The translations under genes were made by a program, and so were the position numbers. From an uncultured Erysipelotrichaceae bacterium (GTDB lineage Bacteria; Bacillota_I; Bacilli_A; Erysipelotrichales; Erysipelotrichaceae), in the NCBI GenBank assembly GCA_949289855.1, contig CASEPS010000001.1, positions 16,799 through 80,798 of the forward strand: 64,000 nucleotides of DNA. Direction: 5' to 3'. The notes beneath the pieces are model-generated. The model was not told where the DNA came from. It worked only from the letters and a program-made list of their open reading frames with translations, and ran no database searches. Below are positions 1 to 8,606 of this stretch, in pieces (positions within the stretch are counted from its first letter, which is position 1; each line of letters begins with the position of its first letter).

Positions 1-1187
1 AATATAACGATACTGTATATATCAACTTTGATTCCAACAAAAGAATAGAAGACTTGTTTTCTTCTGATTTGAATACAGAGCGATTGATCGCAGGTTTGCA
101 GCTGTATGCGGGGCATAAGATAGATCCAGAAAATACGTTGCTTATTTTTGATGAAATACAGGAAGTTCCCCGGGCATTGACATCTTTGAAGTATTTCTAT
201 GAAAATGCACCACAATATCAAATTGTTTGTGCCGGGTCTTTACTAGGTATTGCGTTGCATGAAGGAACTTCTTTTCCTGTTGGTAAAGTCAGCTTTCTGA
301 AGTTGTATCCATTGTCTTATAAGGAGTTTCTGATGGCAGTTGGTCTTGAGCGTTATGCAAAATTGATCGATGAACAGGATTTTGAGATGATGACTGCGTT
401 CAAAGAAACATATATAAGTGCCTTGAAGCAGTATTATTTTGTTGGTGGTATGCCGGAAGCAGTACAAAGTTTTGTGGATAATAAGGATTTTCAAGAGGTG
501 CGGGAAATTCAGAAGAACATTCTTTCAGCTTACGAACAGGATTTTTCCAAACATGCACCAATTGAAATTGTGCCCAAAATCCGCATGGTATGGAATAGCA
601 TACCTTCTCAGCTGGCTAAGGAGAATAAGAAGTTCATTTATGGAGTCGTACGTGAAGGGGCCAGGGCTAAAGACTTTGAAACAGCTATTATGTGGCTTGC
701 GGACTGTGGACTTGTTCATAAAGTGAGCCGCATCAACGGGGTGGGACTCCCCTTAAAAGCGTATGAGGATTTGAAGGCATTCAAATTGTTTATGGTGGAT
801 ATCGGGCTGCTTGGTTGTATGGCAGGTCTTCATGAAGAGACACTGCTCGATGGAAATGGTCTTTTTGTGGAATTTAAGGGGGCATTGTCAGAACAATATG
901 TTTATCAACAGTTGAAAACATTGCACAATCTCAGTGTGTATTACTATACAAATGACAGAAGTTCTTGTGAAGTTGACTTTATCATCGATACTGGTGGAAA
1001 GGCTGTTCCTTTGGAAGTGAAGGCAGAAGTGAATTTGAAAGCAAAGAGTCTCAAAACGTATTGGGAAAAATATAATCCTACTATTTGTTTCCGTACTTCG
1101 TTAAGAGATTACAAAAAGGAAAGCTGGCTACTCAATTTACCACTGTATGCAATAGAAGCAATTACTGATGCGTTGAAAGATGGATGA
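1..1187 (+). CDS. AAA_14/DUF4143 family ATPase, 5'-truncated by window edge
   Basis: The frame is open from the first base (complete codons begin at base 3), so the real start and the Walker A motif lie outside the window. The visible part starts in the stretch after Walker A (YINF... type), followed by a Walker B-like LLIFDEIQEVPRAL, then the AGSLLG sensor segment near base 240. The C-terminal half matches the DUF4143 family: an SEQYV glutamate, VDFII and a LEVKAE triad around bases 885-1030, which resembles a PD-(D/E)xK nuclease fold. Known members are mobile-island or defence-associated ATPases of unproven function. An internal TTG at 54 could act as a start but lies inside the conserved domain, so I do not favour it. 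Confidence 0.85.
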   Translation, partial: YNDTVYINFDSNKRIEDLFSSDLNTERLIAGLQLYAGHKIDPENTLLIFDEIQEVPRALTSLKYFYENAPQYQIVCAGSLLGIALHEGTSFPVGKVSFLKLYPLSYKEFLMAVGLERYAKLIDEQDFEMMTAFKETYISALKQYYFVGGMPEAVQSFVDNKDFQEVREIQKNILSAYEQDFSKHAPIEIVPKIRMVWNSIPSQLAKENKKFIYGVVREGARAKDFETAIMWLADCGLVHKVSRINGVGLPLKAYEDLKAFKLFMVDIGLLGCMAGLHEETLLDGNGLFVEFKGALSEQYVYQQLKTLHNLSVYYYTNDRSSCEVDFIIDTGGKAVPLEVKAEVNLKAKSLKTYWEKYNPTICFRTSLRDYKKESWLLNLPLYAIEAITDALKDG

Positions 1188-1250
1188 AAAGTTTTGTGGT
1201 TAGAAATACTATATTTTGTGTATGATGGAAGAATACAGTGAGGAAAGAAA

Positions 1251-2339
1251 ATGATCATAACGTGTACAAAGGAAATGGCAGGGAAATTGAAGACAAAAGG
1301 CATAGAGAGATGTTCTGTTGAAGACTATGAGAAAAGTGATCCGTTTTTTAATTGGTATCTGCATTATGCTTCAATTGGCAGGCATGAGATGATATTTGCT
1401 TACAACATGGCAACAAAGTATGTGGTAGTACTTTTGAATCTGACAAAAGCTGATGTCAAAAAGCCGGCAGATAGTCTTAAGGCTGGTATTGCGAAGGCGT
1501 TTCGCAATGAGCATGTACCAAAGGACTATATTGAGGAGTACCTTTCAAATTGCAAAGATGTGCAGCTATGTGAATGCCAGGACGAAAAGATAGAGGACAC
1601 ATTGCGTATGCTGCAATTCATGATGATGCGGCGTGGGGACCCGATCATGCCTGAAGACAGGGTGCGGTGTCATTTTGTCGGTGATCCATTTATGACGGAC
1701 GGAGTTCCTGCTGAAGAGATGATTCTCAGGGAGTTGTATAAGATGAGAAATCATACAATGGAGAATTACAGTAGTATGGTGCAAGTGGAAAACTATCGGT
1801 TGAAGATTACCCTGGAGTTGTTTGAACAGAAAGTATACAGAATCATTGAAATTCCTTCGGATTATTCATTTGCGATGCTGCATGATGTCATTCAGCTTGT
1901 CTTTGGCTGGGATAATGAACATCTGCATGAATTCTATACAAAGAACACACCAAAGGGGAGATGGACCAGTGAGATCATTTCACGTAATGCGGATGGTATG
2001 GATGAAACAAGGACATATTATGAAGACAGTACGCAGTTGAAAGATATTCTTCCAGGCGCTAAGTATTGTGTATATTGGTATGACTTTGGGGATGATTGGA
2101 AACATGATATCAAATTGCAGAAGGTGGTTGTGAATGACTGCCGTCATCCAAAGCTCATCAAGAGTGTTGGAGAAACTCCACCTGAGGATATTGGTGGTCC
2201 TTATGGCTATGACAGGTTTCTTGAAGCTATAGAAAATGAGAATGATGAAGACCATGAAGAAATGATGGAGTGGAAAGAAGGTTGGGAGGATCATCGAAGA
2301 TCAACAGAACAGATTAATCAGATTCTGAAAAGGTATTGA
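1251..2339 (+). CDS. DUF6933-like / plasmid pRiA4b ORF-3-like protein
   Basis: This is a 362-residue cytoplasmic protein preceded by a GAGGAAAG ribosome site. Residues 1 to about 160 resemble the DUF6933 domain (begins MIITCTKEMAGKLK; central VVLLNLT). Residues from about 180 to 350 match the pRiA4b ORF-3 / IS1096 TnpR-like family: a beta strand LKITLELF, then a LHDVIQLVFGWDNEHLHEF segment, a YDFGDDWKH motif and a GGPYGYDRFLEA ending. Members are widespread on plasmids and islands and have no established biochemical activity. A second protein with the same C-terminal domain lies at 3791, on the other side of an AlbA_2 regulator. The domain assignment is firm; function is unknown. Confidence 0.8.
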   Translation: MIITCTKEMAGKLKTKGIERCSVEDYEKSDPFFNWYLHYASIGRHEMIFAYNMATKYVVVLLNLTKADVKKPADSLKAGIAKAFRNEHVPKDYIEEYLSNCKDVQLCECQDEKIEDTLRMLQFMMMRRGDPIMPEDRVRCHFVGDPFMTDGVPAEEMILRELYKMRNHTMENYSSMVQVENYRLKITLELFEQKVYRIIEIPSDYSFAMLHDVIQLVFGWDNEHLHEFYTKNTPKGRWTSEIISRNADGMDETRTYYEDSTQLKDILPGAKYCVYWYDFGDDWKHDIKLQKVVVNDCRHPKLIKSVGETPPEDIGGPYGYDRFLEAIENENDEDHEEMMEWKEGWEDHRRSTEQINQILKRY

Positions 2340-2357
2340 GAGATTTATGAGTGCATT

Positions 2358-2407
2358 CAACCGCAATTTCGGTCGTAAAATTTTACGATTGAATTTGCGG
2401 TTGTTTT
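2358..2407. terminator. Strong hairpin terminator, possibly bidirectional
   Basis: CAACCGCAA (2358) pairs with TTGCGGTTG (ending 2403), and between them lies a second perfect palindrome CGTAAAATTTTACG. A run of T follows on the + strand. It closes the 1251 gene. Confidence 0.65.
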
Positions 2408-2447
2408 CATTCATAATACAGGAAAGAAACGAAAGGAAATATCATAT

Positions 2448-3701
2448 ATGCGCGAAACGAAAACAGTGGAGTTCAAAGAAGAAATAACAAATACATTTTT
2501 GAAAACTGTCAGTGCATTTTCTAATTATGATGGAGGCGAGATCTATTTTGGAATTGATGATGATGGAAATATCAAGGGACTTTCTGATGTGAAACAGGCA
2601 TGTCTTGATATTGAAAACAAAATCAATGCGAGTATCACTCCACAGCCTGATTATACACTTGAAGTGCAAAATCAGGATAGAACGATCAAATTGATTGTGA
2701 AAAGTGGTCGAAATAAGCCATATTTGTATAAATCAAAAGCATATAGGAGAAATGATACATCTACTATTGAGGTTGATAATCTGGAGTTCTCCCGATTGAT
2801 TCTTGAAGGAAAAAATGTCAAATTTGAAGATTTGCCTTGCGACCAACAAAAACTGACTTTTTATACTCTTGAAAAATTGTTAAAGGAACATATTCAGTTG
2901 GAGTCTTTTGATCAGGATACGTTGAAAACACTGAATTTGTATAACAATAATACTGGGTATACGAATGCGGCTGGTATTTTAGCAGATGAAAACCATTTCC
3001 CAGGAGTGGATATGGTCAGATTTGGAGATAGTATCAGTATTATTCTGAAGAGGGTAACTGTTGAACATGTATCTGCTTTAACGGTGTATGCAAGAGCGGT
3101 GGATGTTTTCAGGGACTATTATCAGTATGAAATCATACAAGGTCAGGATAGAAGGGAAATGTATAAAATACCAGAGGAAGCTTTCCGGGAAGCCATAGCA
3201 AATGCGTTAATTCACAGGGTATGGGATATGGATTCGCAAATCAGAGTTTCAATGTTTGATGACAGAGTGGAAGTGGTTTCTCCAGGAGGCCTGCCACCAG
3301 GAATCACAGAAGATGAATATCTGGATGGAAAACTGTCTGTATTGAGGAACAGAAATCTCGCCAATGTATTTTACAGGCTCGGATTTGTTGAAGTATTTGG
3401 AACAGGAATTGCCAGGATTAAGGAACTTTACAAGGAGAGTTTGTCACAACCGGCGTTTGAAGTATCGGAAAACACAATTCATTTAGTACTTCCTGTTGTG
3501 GAAAAGAACCTGGATCTTACTGATGATGAAAGAGCAGTGTATAAAGCATTGAGCAGAACAATGTTGAAATCAATTCGTGAAATCATGCCCAATGTAGAAT
3601 TTGGGAAATCAAAAGTAACGCAGTTACTGAAAGAAATGAGTAATAAAGGTATTATCCAAATTGAAGGCAAAGGAAGGGGAACAAAATACATTCGAAAATA
3701 G
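2448..3701 (+). CDS. AlbA_2 DNA-binding / HATPase_c_4 transcriptional regulator-like protein
   Basis: This 417-residue protein opens with the Schlafen/AlbA_2 signature (ETKTVEFKEEI, then NYDGGEIYFGIDDDG near residue 35). At about residues 245-345 it carries a GHKL-type HATPase_c_4 segment: REAIANALIHR as N-box, then VEVVSPGGLPPG and VEVFGTGIARIKE. The C-terminus (about 360-417) is a winged-helix-like tail. The family (COG2865) is annotated as ATP-dependent DNA-binding regulators or helicase-related proteins and is common in accessory DNA. A GAAAGGA ribosome site lies 10 bases upstream of the ATG. Its targets cannot be read from the sequence. Confidence 0.85.
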   Translation: MRETKTVEFKEEITNTFLKTVSAFSNYDGGEIYFGIDDDGNIKGLSDVKQACLDIENKINASITPQPDYTLEVQNQDRTIKLIVKSGRNKPYLYKSKAYRRNDTSTIEVDNLEFSRLILEGKNVKFEDLPCDQQKLTFYTLEKLLKEHIQLESFDQDTLKTLNLYNNNTGYTNAAGILADENHFPGVDMVRFGDSISIILKRVTVEHVSALTVYARAVDVFRDYYQYEIIQGQDRREMYKIPEEAFREAIANALIHRVWDMDSQIRVSMFDDRVEVVSPGGLPPGITEDEYLDGKLSVLRNRNLANVFYRLGFVEVFGTGIARIKELYKESLSQPAFEVSENTIHLVLPVVEKNLDLTDDERAVYKALSRTMLKSIREIMPNVEFGKSKVTQLLKEMSNKGIIQIEGKGRGTKYIRK

Positions 3702-3790
3702 TAACTGATTTCGATTGATAACGGACATAAATCCGGTCGTAATAATCTGTGATTTCTGTGATAATGATGAAGAAGGAAGAGGAAAAGGAT

Positions 3791-5077
3791 ATGGAAAACA
3801 GGAATGTAAATCCGGAAACATTGCGATTGAATAATATGGACGATGTGAAATATAAGCATATCAATCCATTACGATTGCATTTGGAGCTGGTTAATGATGA
3901 TAGGGATGGTGAGGTTGAGACGGTATTTCATACTCTTGGCGATGTACACTATGGAAATACAATTTCCCGGGATGTCATTGTGCCGGATGATATGCAGTTA
4001 TGGGCATTGCATTATATGATTCAGCCTTGTTTTGGCTGGCAGAACTCCCATTTGCATCGTTTTTCTTTGCCAGAAGAACAGTTCTTTAAAATTACCGATG
4101 ACAAAATGGGAAATCATGCCGCATTGACAGGTGTTGTGTTCCGGTGTCTCTGGATGGATGAGAATGCACGATTCTGGAATGATGACTATGAAGCAGGCAT
4201 GAATAGCAAGGCGTGGCTGAGACGCAAGTACAAAGGACCATACAGATCACAATGTTATGAAGAAAGTATTACGCAAAGTACACTGGACCTTGCAAGACTG
4301 CGTGCTATGTATAACCACATTGAAACGGAATATGAAAAAGGGGAAGACTGGGAGTGGTATGGATTTCCTGAAATCATCAGTGCAAAGGAATATGCAAAGT
4401 TGAAGGATATGCCAGAAGAGTGGTATGAAAAAGAAGAATTTGGCAGGAAGCACAAAGTGTGCAGAAAGGTATTTGCATTTGATGATATTCCGCTATCTGC
4501 AGCATTTATGTTTGGTGATTATATTCCTGATGAACTTCTTGAAAGATTGCGGATAAAAGATGTGCTTTCGGTACATCAGGGTGGATTGGATGCACCAATA
4601 CAAGAGGAACTTCCAACCTGCTTTGAAGATGTGTTCACCATTGATATGCAGAAGGATATTTCAATGTGCCTCAATGATGATGAGGATCATCAGCCTGTTA
4701 TTCATCCTTTGACGGATACATTGGAGTATTTCTATGACTATGGTGATGGATGGCAGCTGAAGATCACAGCTTGCACAAGTGTGGAGGATCTTTTGGAAAG
4801 TGGAAGATTGACCATGGAAGAGCTTGAAGAAGCAGTACATACTGTCTATTCGAAATACTGTCCTGTATGTATTGGTCAGGATGGGTATAATCTCATGGAT
4901 GATGTTGGTGGTATAGGTGGATATCTCCGCTTTTTGAGAAGTGTTTTCAGAGATGCGGATATGGATGACGATGATGGCTATATCTTTGGTGAGTATGAAA
5001 ACAAAAGAGAATCACTTGCCTGGGCAAGGATGATGGGATGGACAAAGACAAAGCATAAGAATAAGAACGTCCTGTAA
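3791..5077 (+). CDS. pRiA4b ORF-3-like protein with a large internal insertion
   Basis: I choose the ATG at 3791 because AGAGGAAAAGG lies just upstream; in-frame starts at 3749 and 3764 have no comparable site. The result is 428 residues. The N-terminal part (about 25-110) carries the first half of the pRiA4b ORF-3 fold (LHLELV, MQLWALHYMIQPCFGWQNSH), and the C-terminal part (about 300-400) carries the second half (LEYFYDYGDGWQLKI, DDVGGIGGYLRFLRSVF). Roughly 190 acidic, charged residues separate the two halves. CPVC near residue 357 could be half of a metal site. It is a distant paralogue of the 1251 product. Function unknown. Confidence 0.75.
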   Translation: MENRNVNPETLRLNNMDDVKYKHINPLRLHLELVNDDRDGEVETVFHTLGDVHYGNTISRDVIVPDDMQLWALHYMIQPCFGWQNSHLHRFSLPEEQFFKITDDKMGNHAALTGVVFRCLWMDENARFWNDDYEAGMNSKAWLRRKYKGPYRSQCYEESITQSTLDLARLRAMYNHIETEYEKGEDWEWYGFPEIISAKEYAKLKDMPEEWYEKEEFGRKHKVCRKVFAFDDIPLSAAFMFGDYIPDELLERLRIKDVLSVHQGGLDAPIQEELPTCFEDVFTIDMQKDISMCLNDDEDHQPVIHPLTDTLEYFYDYGDGWQLKITACTSVEDLLESGRLTMEELEEAVHTVYSKYCPVCIGQDGYNLMDDVGGIGGYLRFLRSVFRDADMDDDDGYIFGEYENKRESLAWARMMGWTKTKHKNKNVL

Positions 5078-5087
5078 TACAATCATC

Positions 5088-5125
5088 AATGATCTGGAGG
5101 AAACTCTGGATCATTTTCTTTTTGA
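5088..5125 (+). terminator. Rho-independent terminator
   Basis: AATGATC (5088) pairs with GATCATT (ending 5115), followed by TTCTTTTT. It sits directly after the 3791 gene. Confidence 0.6.
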
Positions 5126-5280
5126 CAGGAATATGAAATTGGAACTGCAGGGCGAAATCTGGAAATGATTTACTCCTTGGAAACAATTGTCTATTGTAAT
5201 CATTTCAATTACGAACAAAAATATATTGATTATTCATGACGGTGTTATATAAATTATATAATGATACGAAGGTTATATGG

Positions 5281-6516
5281 ATGGGGCTGTTTGGAATGTT
5301 ATTGCAGTTTTCTGTAGAGAATTTTAAATCATTCAAGGATAAAGCAATTCTTTCATTAGAAGCATCTTCCGATAAAGAGCTGCTGGATCATGTACTGAAT
5401 AATGAAAAAGACAGGTACTTAAAATCAGTTGTACTATTTGGAGGGAATGCTGCAGGGAAAAGCAACATATTCCAGGCTTTGACAGCAGCGATATTTCTGG
5501 TGCGTCAGTCAAATGGCAGACAATATGGTGCTCCTTTGGTGCAGATAGTTCCGTTCAGATTTGATGAATGTAGTGCAGGTAAAGCATCTTCTTTTGAGTT
5601 TGTCTTTTCCACCAATGGCAGAAAGTATATCTATGGTTTTTCTGCTACACGTGAGATGGTAGTTGAAGAGTACTTGTATGTTTTTAACTCTTCAAGGGTT
5701 TCAGTGGTGTTTGGAAGAACGAATACAAATGAGTATCGTTTTACATCTCCAATAATCAGGAAGAGATTGTTTCCTCTTGTAGAGCGGAATACGGAGAACA
5801 AACTGTTCCTTGCGACTGCATGGCACGCGGAGGATACACGGGATGCATATATGTGGTTTGAGCAGATGATTAATACATATTCTTGCGACCATGAACAATT
5901 GTTAAGTCAGACAATCGAAATGTATGAACAGGATGATCCTTCTCTTCATCGCTTTGCATGTCAATTGTTTCAGGAAACGGATACGCAGATTATTGATTAT
6001 GAGATCATATCCAAGCCAACAGTGATGCTTGGATACCAAATTGGAACACTGAATCGTATTGAGAAAGATGGAGAAGAAAGGATTTACCGATTGCCATTAG
6101 AGAAGGAATCAAAAGGTGTGCAATGGTTGTTTGCCTTTGCGCCTGTATTGAAGAAAGCTTTTGAAACTGGTGGAGTGTTATGTATTGATGATTTTGGTAC
6201 AAATCTTCATCCACTTCTTGTGAAATATCTGGTATCTCTGTTTCATAATCCCGATGTTAACAAAGCAAATGTACAACTGGTTATTTCAACACATGCAATG
6301 ATATTAATGTCACCGGAGGTGCTGAGAAGAGATCAAATCTATTACGTGGAAAAGGATTATCAGAATGGAGAATCTGAACTGTTTTCCCTGGATGATTTTT
6401 CGAAACGCGAAGGAGAAGATTATCGAAAGTCATATCTTCTGGGCAGGTTTGGAGCGGTACCATATATTGTTGATGCGCAGATTTCAGGATTAATTACTGC
6501 CAAAAGTACAAAATAG
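5281..6516 (+). CDS. AAA_15-type ATPase (COG1106, AbiLi/RloC-adjacent family)
   Basis: This is an ABC/SMC-like ATPase of about 411 residues. The family usually starts MLLQFSVENF, here at 5296. I place the start at ATG 5281, where GAAGG lies 8 bases upstream; ATG 5296 is nearly as good. Walker A is GGNAAGKSN (about residue 60), the D-loop/Walker B is LCIDDFGTNLHP and the H-loop region is VISTHAM. Walker B reads DD where DE is usual. COG1106 ATPases are known from abortive phage-resistance loci, often beside RloB. No RloB is present; the neighbour is a second, unrelated AAA ATPase. A defence role is inference from family and context. Confidence 0.8.
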   Translation: MGLFGMLLQFSVENFKSFKDKAILSLEASSDKELLDHVLNNEKDRYLKSVVLFGGNAAGKSNIFQALTAAIFLVRQSNGRQYGAPLVQIVPFRFDECSAGKASSFEFVFSTNGRKYIYGFSATREMVVEEYLYVFNSSRVSVVFGRTNTNEYRFTSPIIRKRLFPLVERNTENKLFLATAWHAEDTRDAYMWFEQMINTYSCDHEQLLSQTIEMYEQDDPSLHRFACQLFQETDTQIIDYEIISKPTVMLGYQIGTLNRIEKDGEERIYRLPLEKESKGVQWLFAFAPVLKKAFETGGVLCIDDFGTNLHPLLVKYLVSLFHNPDVNKANVQLVISTHAMILMSPEVLRRDQIYYVEKDYQNGESELFSLDDFSKREGEDYRKSYLLGRFGAVPYIVDAQISGLITAKSTK

Positions 6517-6574
6517 AATAGGTGAATCATGTCTTTTCGGTTAATATAAGACTGTAGAGAGAACAGGTGAAGTA

Positions 6575-7852
6575 ATGAAGATTAAATTGTGCAATATTGG
6601 TAAGATTCAAAATACAGAAGTAACAATTGATGGCATTACTGTGATTGCTGGGGAGAATAATACCGGTAAAAGTACGGTGAGTAAGGCGTTGTATGCCATG
6701 TTTAACAGTTTTTATCAGGTTCAAAAACAAATCAAAGATAATAAGTACTTAAGTATTTCGGATAGTATTCAGAGGCTGCTTTTCCATAATGAATTAGATG
6801 ATATTTCCTTTTTTGAGTTTGAAGATACAATTAATCAATTGCTTAATGAAGACAAACAGAAACAAATTAAAAGCAATAGCGCTGAAATAAAGGAAATGTT
6901 AAATTCTTTAGTTCATCAAAGTACTTTTTTCAATCAAGATATATCAGATGAAATTTCAGAAGTTTCATCAAGAATACAAGATGTTTTAAGTGTATCAGAT
7001 GAAGAAATAATCCGTACGATGCTGACAAATAAACTGCTTGCAGAATTTAAAGGACAGATCTGTAATGTGTTTACAGAAAAGACTGGCAGCATAGAGCTTG
7101 ACATAAGACAGCAAAAAGTAGTAGCAACGATTCATAATGATATCGTTGAGGAAACGGCAGGGATTAAAGATTTTTCCTTACTTACGGAAGCCGTGTATAT
7201 TGATGATCCATTTGTTCTGGATGGATACGGTTTTACAAGAGGAAAAATAAGGAATCGAAGATATTCTGATCATAGAAATGATATTCAAAGAAAGTTATGG
7301 AGATCAGATCAAAATAAAAATGTGGTCGATGAAATAATCACAAAGAGGCATTTTGATCAAATCTATCAAATGATTTCATCAGTATGTGATGGGGATATGA
7401 TCATTAACCAAAGAGGAGAAGCAGTGTATCGCAGATCAGATAATGATAAATCTTTGGATATCAGGAATTTGTCATCTGGTTTAAAGACTTTCGTGATTTT
7501 GAAGACACTCTTTGAAAATGGTGTGATTGAAAACAAAGGGACTATTATTCTGGATGAACCTGAGATTCACCTTCACCCACAATGGCAGTTATTATTTGCT
7601 GAATTAATTGTTCTCTTGCAACAACAATTTGATATTCATATTCTTTTGAATACACATAGTCCATATTTTCTGCGTGCTTTGCAGGTATATGCCGGTAAAT
7701 ACGGGATTGCTGACAGATGCAGATATTATCTTGCAGAATCAAATGGTGAATCTGCACAAATCAATGAGGTTTCAGATAACATTGAAAAGATTTATAAGAA
7801 GTTGTACAGACCATTGCAGGACCTGGAAAACGTGGAGTGGAATGATGATTGA
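6575..7852 (+). CDS. SMC/OLD-like AAA ATPase of a two-gene module
   Basis: This 425-residue ATPase has Walker A GENNTGKST at residues 26-34, an ABC-type signature LSSGLKTF near residue 300, Walker B IILDEPEIHLHP near 325 and an H-loop LLNTHSPYF near 355. The middle (about 50-170) is a helical, charged insertion typical of AAA_13/AAA_15/OLD-like proteins. I see no TOPRIM domain at the C-terminus, so a nuclease activity would have to come from a partner. The stop codon overlaps the start of the next gene by 11 bases, and that gene encodes a nuclease-like protein. By analogy with Septu and PARIS pairs this could be an anti-phage effector system; that is inference. Confidence 0.85.
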   Translation: MKIKLCNIGKIQNTEVTIDGITVIAGENNTGKSTVSKALYAMFNSFYQVQKQIKDNKYLSISDSIQRLLFHNELDDISFFEFEDTINQLLNEDKQKQIKSNSAEIKEMLNSLVHQSTFFNQDISDEISEVSSRIQDVLSVSDEEIIRTMLTNKLLAEFKGQICNVFTEKTGSIELDIRQQKVVATIHNDIVEETAGIKDFSLLTEAVYIDDPFVLDGYGFTRGKIRNRRYSDHRNDIQRKLWRSDQNKNVVDEIITKRHFDQIYQMISSVCDGDMIINQRGEAVYRRSDNDKSLDIRNLSSGLKTFVILKTLFENGVIENKGTIILDEPEIHLHPQWQLLFAELIVLLQQQFDIHILLNTHSPYFLRALQVYAGKYGIADRCRYYLAESNGESAQINEVSDNIEKIYKKLYRPLQDLENVEWNDD

Positions 7853-8429
7853 TTTGACGAGGTATGATATTTTTAATAATCATTTAACAACTCTAAAAGA
7901 AACTTCAGAAGATAAATCAAATGCTGAGTATATGACTGAAGCGCAAATTGAGGTTGTTAACTTTGATGAAGTAAAAGCTGAATACATTATGAATTTAAAA
8001 TTGCGTAATGTACCAGACTCTGTTGATGCATTGTTCTCAGATGAAAATGGAGCAGTAATTTTTGTTGAATTTAAGAACGGAAAGATTAATGCGAAGACTA
8101 AGTTTGGATTGCAGAAAAAAATCTATGATACTACACTGATTTTCACTGATATCACATGTTCACGTATTTCTGATATGAGATCATATGCCAAGTTTATTCT
8201 TGTATATAACAAAGATAAAAACAAACCAGATAAGGAAGAAGGTGGAGAAAAGATCTATATCCAACCATCTGATTCTATGAATCAAATCTCAAAGACTTTA
8301 GCTGGACTAGCTAAAGAGCCACATATTCAGTTTGGATTGGAAATGTTCAAGAATTATTGTTTCAAAGATGTTTCTACATTGACAAAAGAAGAATTCAATA
8401 ATCAACTTTCTGAGATTGGCTTACATTAA
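7842..8429 (+). CDS. Putative PD-(D/E)xK-like nuclease partner of the AAA ATPase
   Basis: This 195-residue protein starts at ATG 7842 (or ATG 7845, which is better spaced from GGAG at 7834) inside the end of the ATPase gene, so translation is probably coupled. I do not recognise a named family. What can be seen is D62 followed 14 residues later by E76-F77-K78 in a strand (VIFVEFKNG), the spacing expected of a PD-(D/E)xK nuclease core. A conserved-looking acidic start region and an alpha/beta C-terminus (YAKFILVYNKDK) follow. The coupling to an ATPase suggests an ATPase-gated nuclease. The fold call is tentative. Confidence 0.6.
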   Translation: MMIDLTRYDIFNNHLTTLKETSEDKSNAEYMTEAQIEVVNFDEVKAEYIMNLKLRNVPDSVDALFSDENGAVIFVEFKNGKINAKTKFGLQKKIYDTTLIFTDITCSRISDMRSYAKFILVYNKDKNKPDKEEGGEKIYIQPSDSMNQISKTLAGLAKEPHIQFGLEMFKNYCFKDVSTLTKEEFNNQLSEIGLH

Positions 8430-8435
8430 CGTTTA

Positions 8436-8481
8436 GGGCAGAAATGTACTATGTCACCATACATGTGCATTCTGTCCTTTT
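8436..8481 (+). terminator. Terminator after the AAA/nuclease pair
   Basis: GGGCAGAAATG pairs imperfectly with CATTCTGTCC across a loop of about 21 bases, followed by TTTTCTT. Confidence 0.5.
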
Positions 8482-8606
8482 CTTATGTTTGTGTTACATG
8501 GAAAGATAATGTATACAGGAAATTTGCAATTGACAGAACTTTTCTCTATGGGTGCTCGTCTCTATGGTGGAGGATGTTTTGTGATGAATAGAGAAGGGAG
8601 ACTGAT

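Noticed and set aside
5161..5207. Inverted AAATGATTTAC/GTAATCATTT in the gap before the first AAA ATPase
   Set aside because: Imperfect, no T-tract, and no known operator. Possibly a weak structure, but not enough to call.
1..8429. Prophage or integrative element
   Set aside because: No integrase, portal, terminase, relaxase or attachment repeats are visible; only accessory-type genes.
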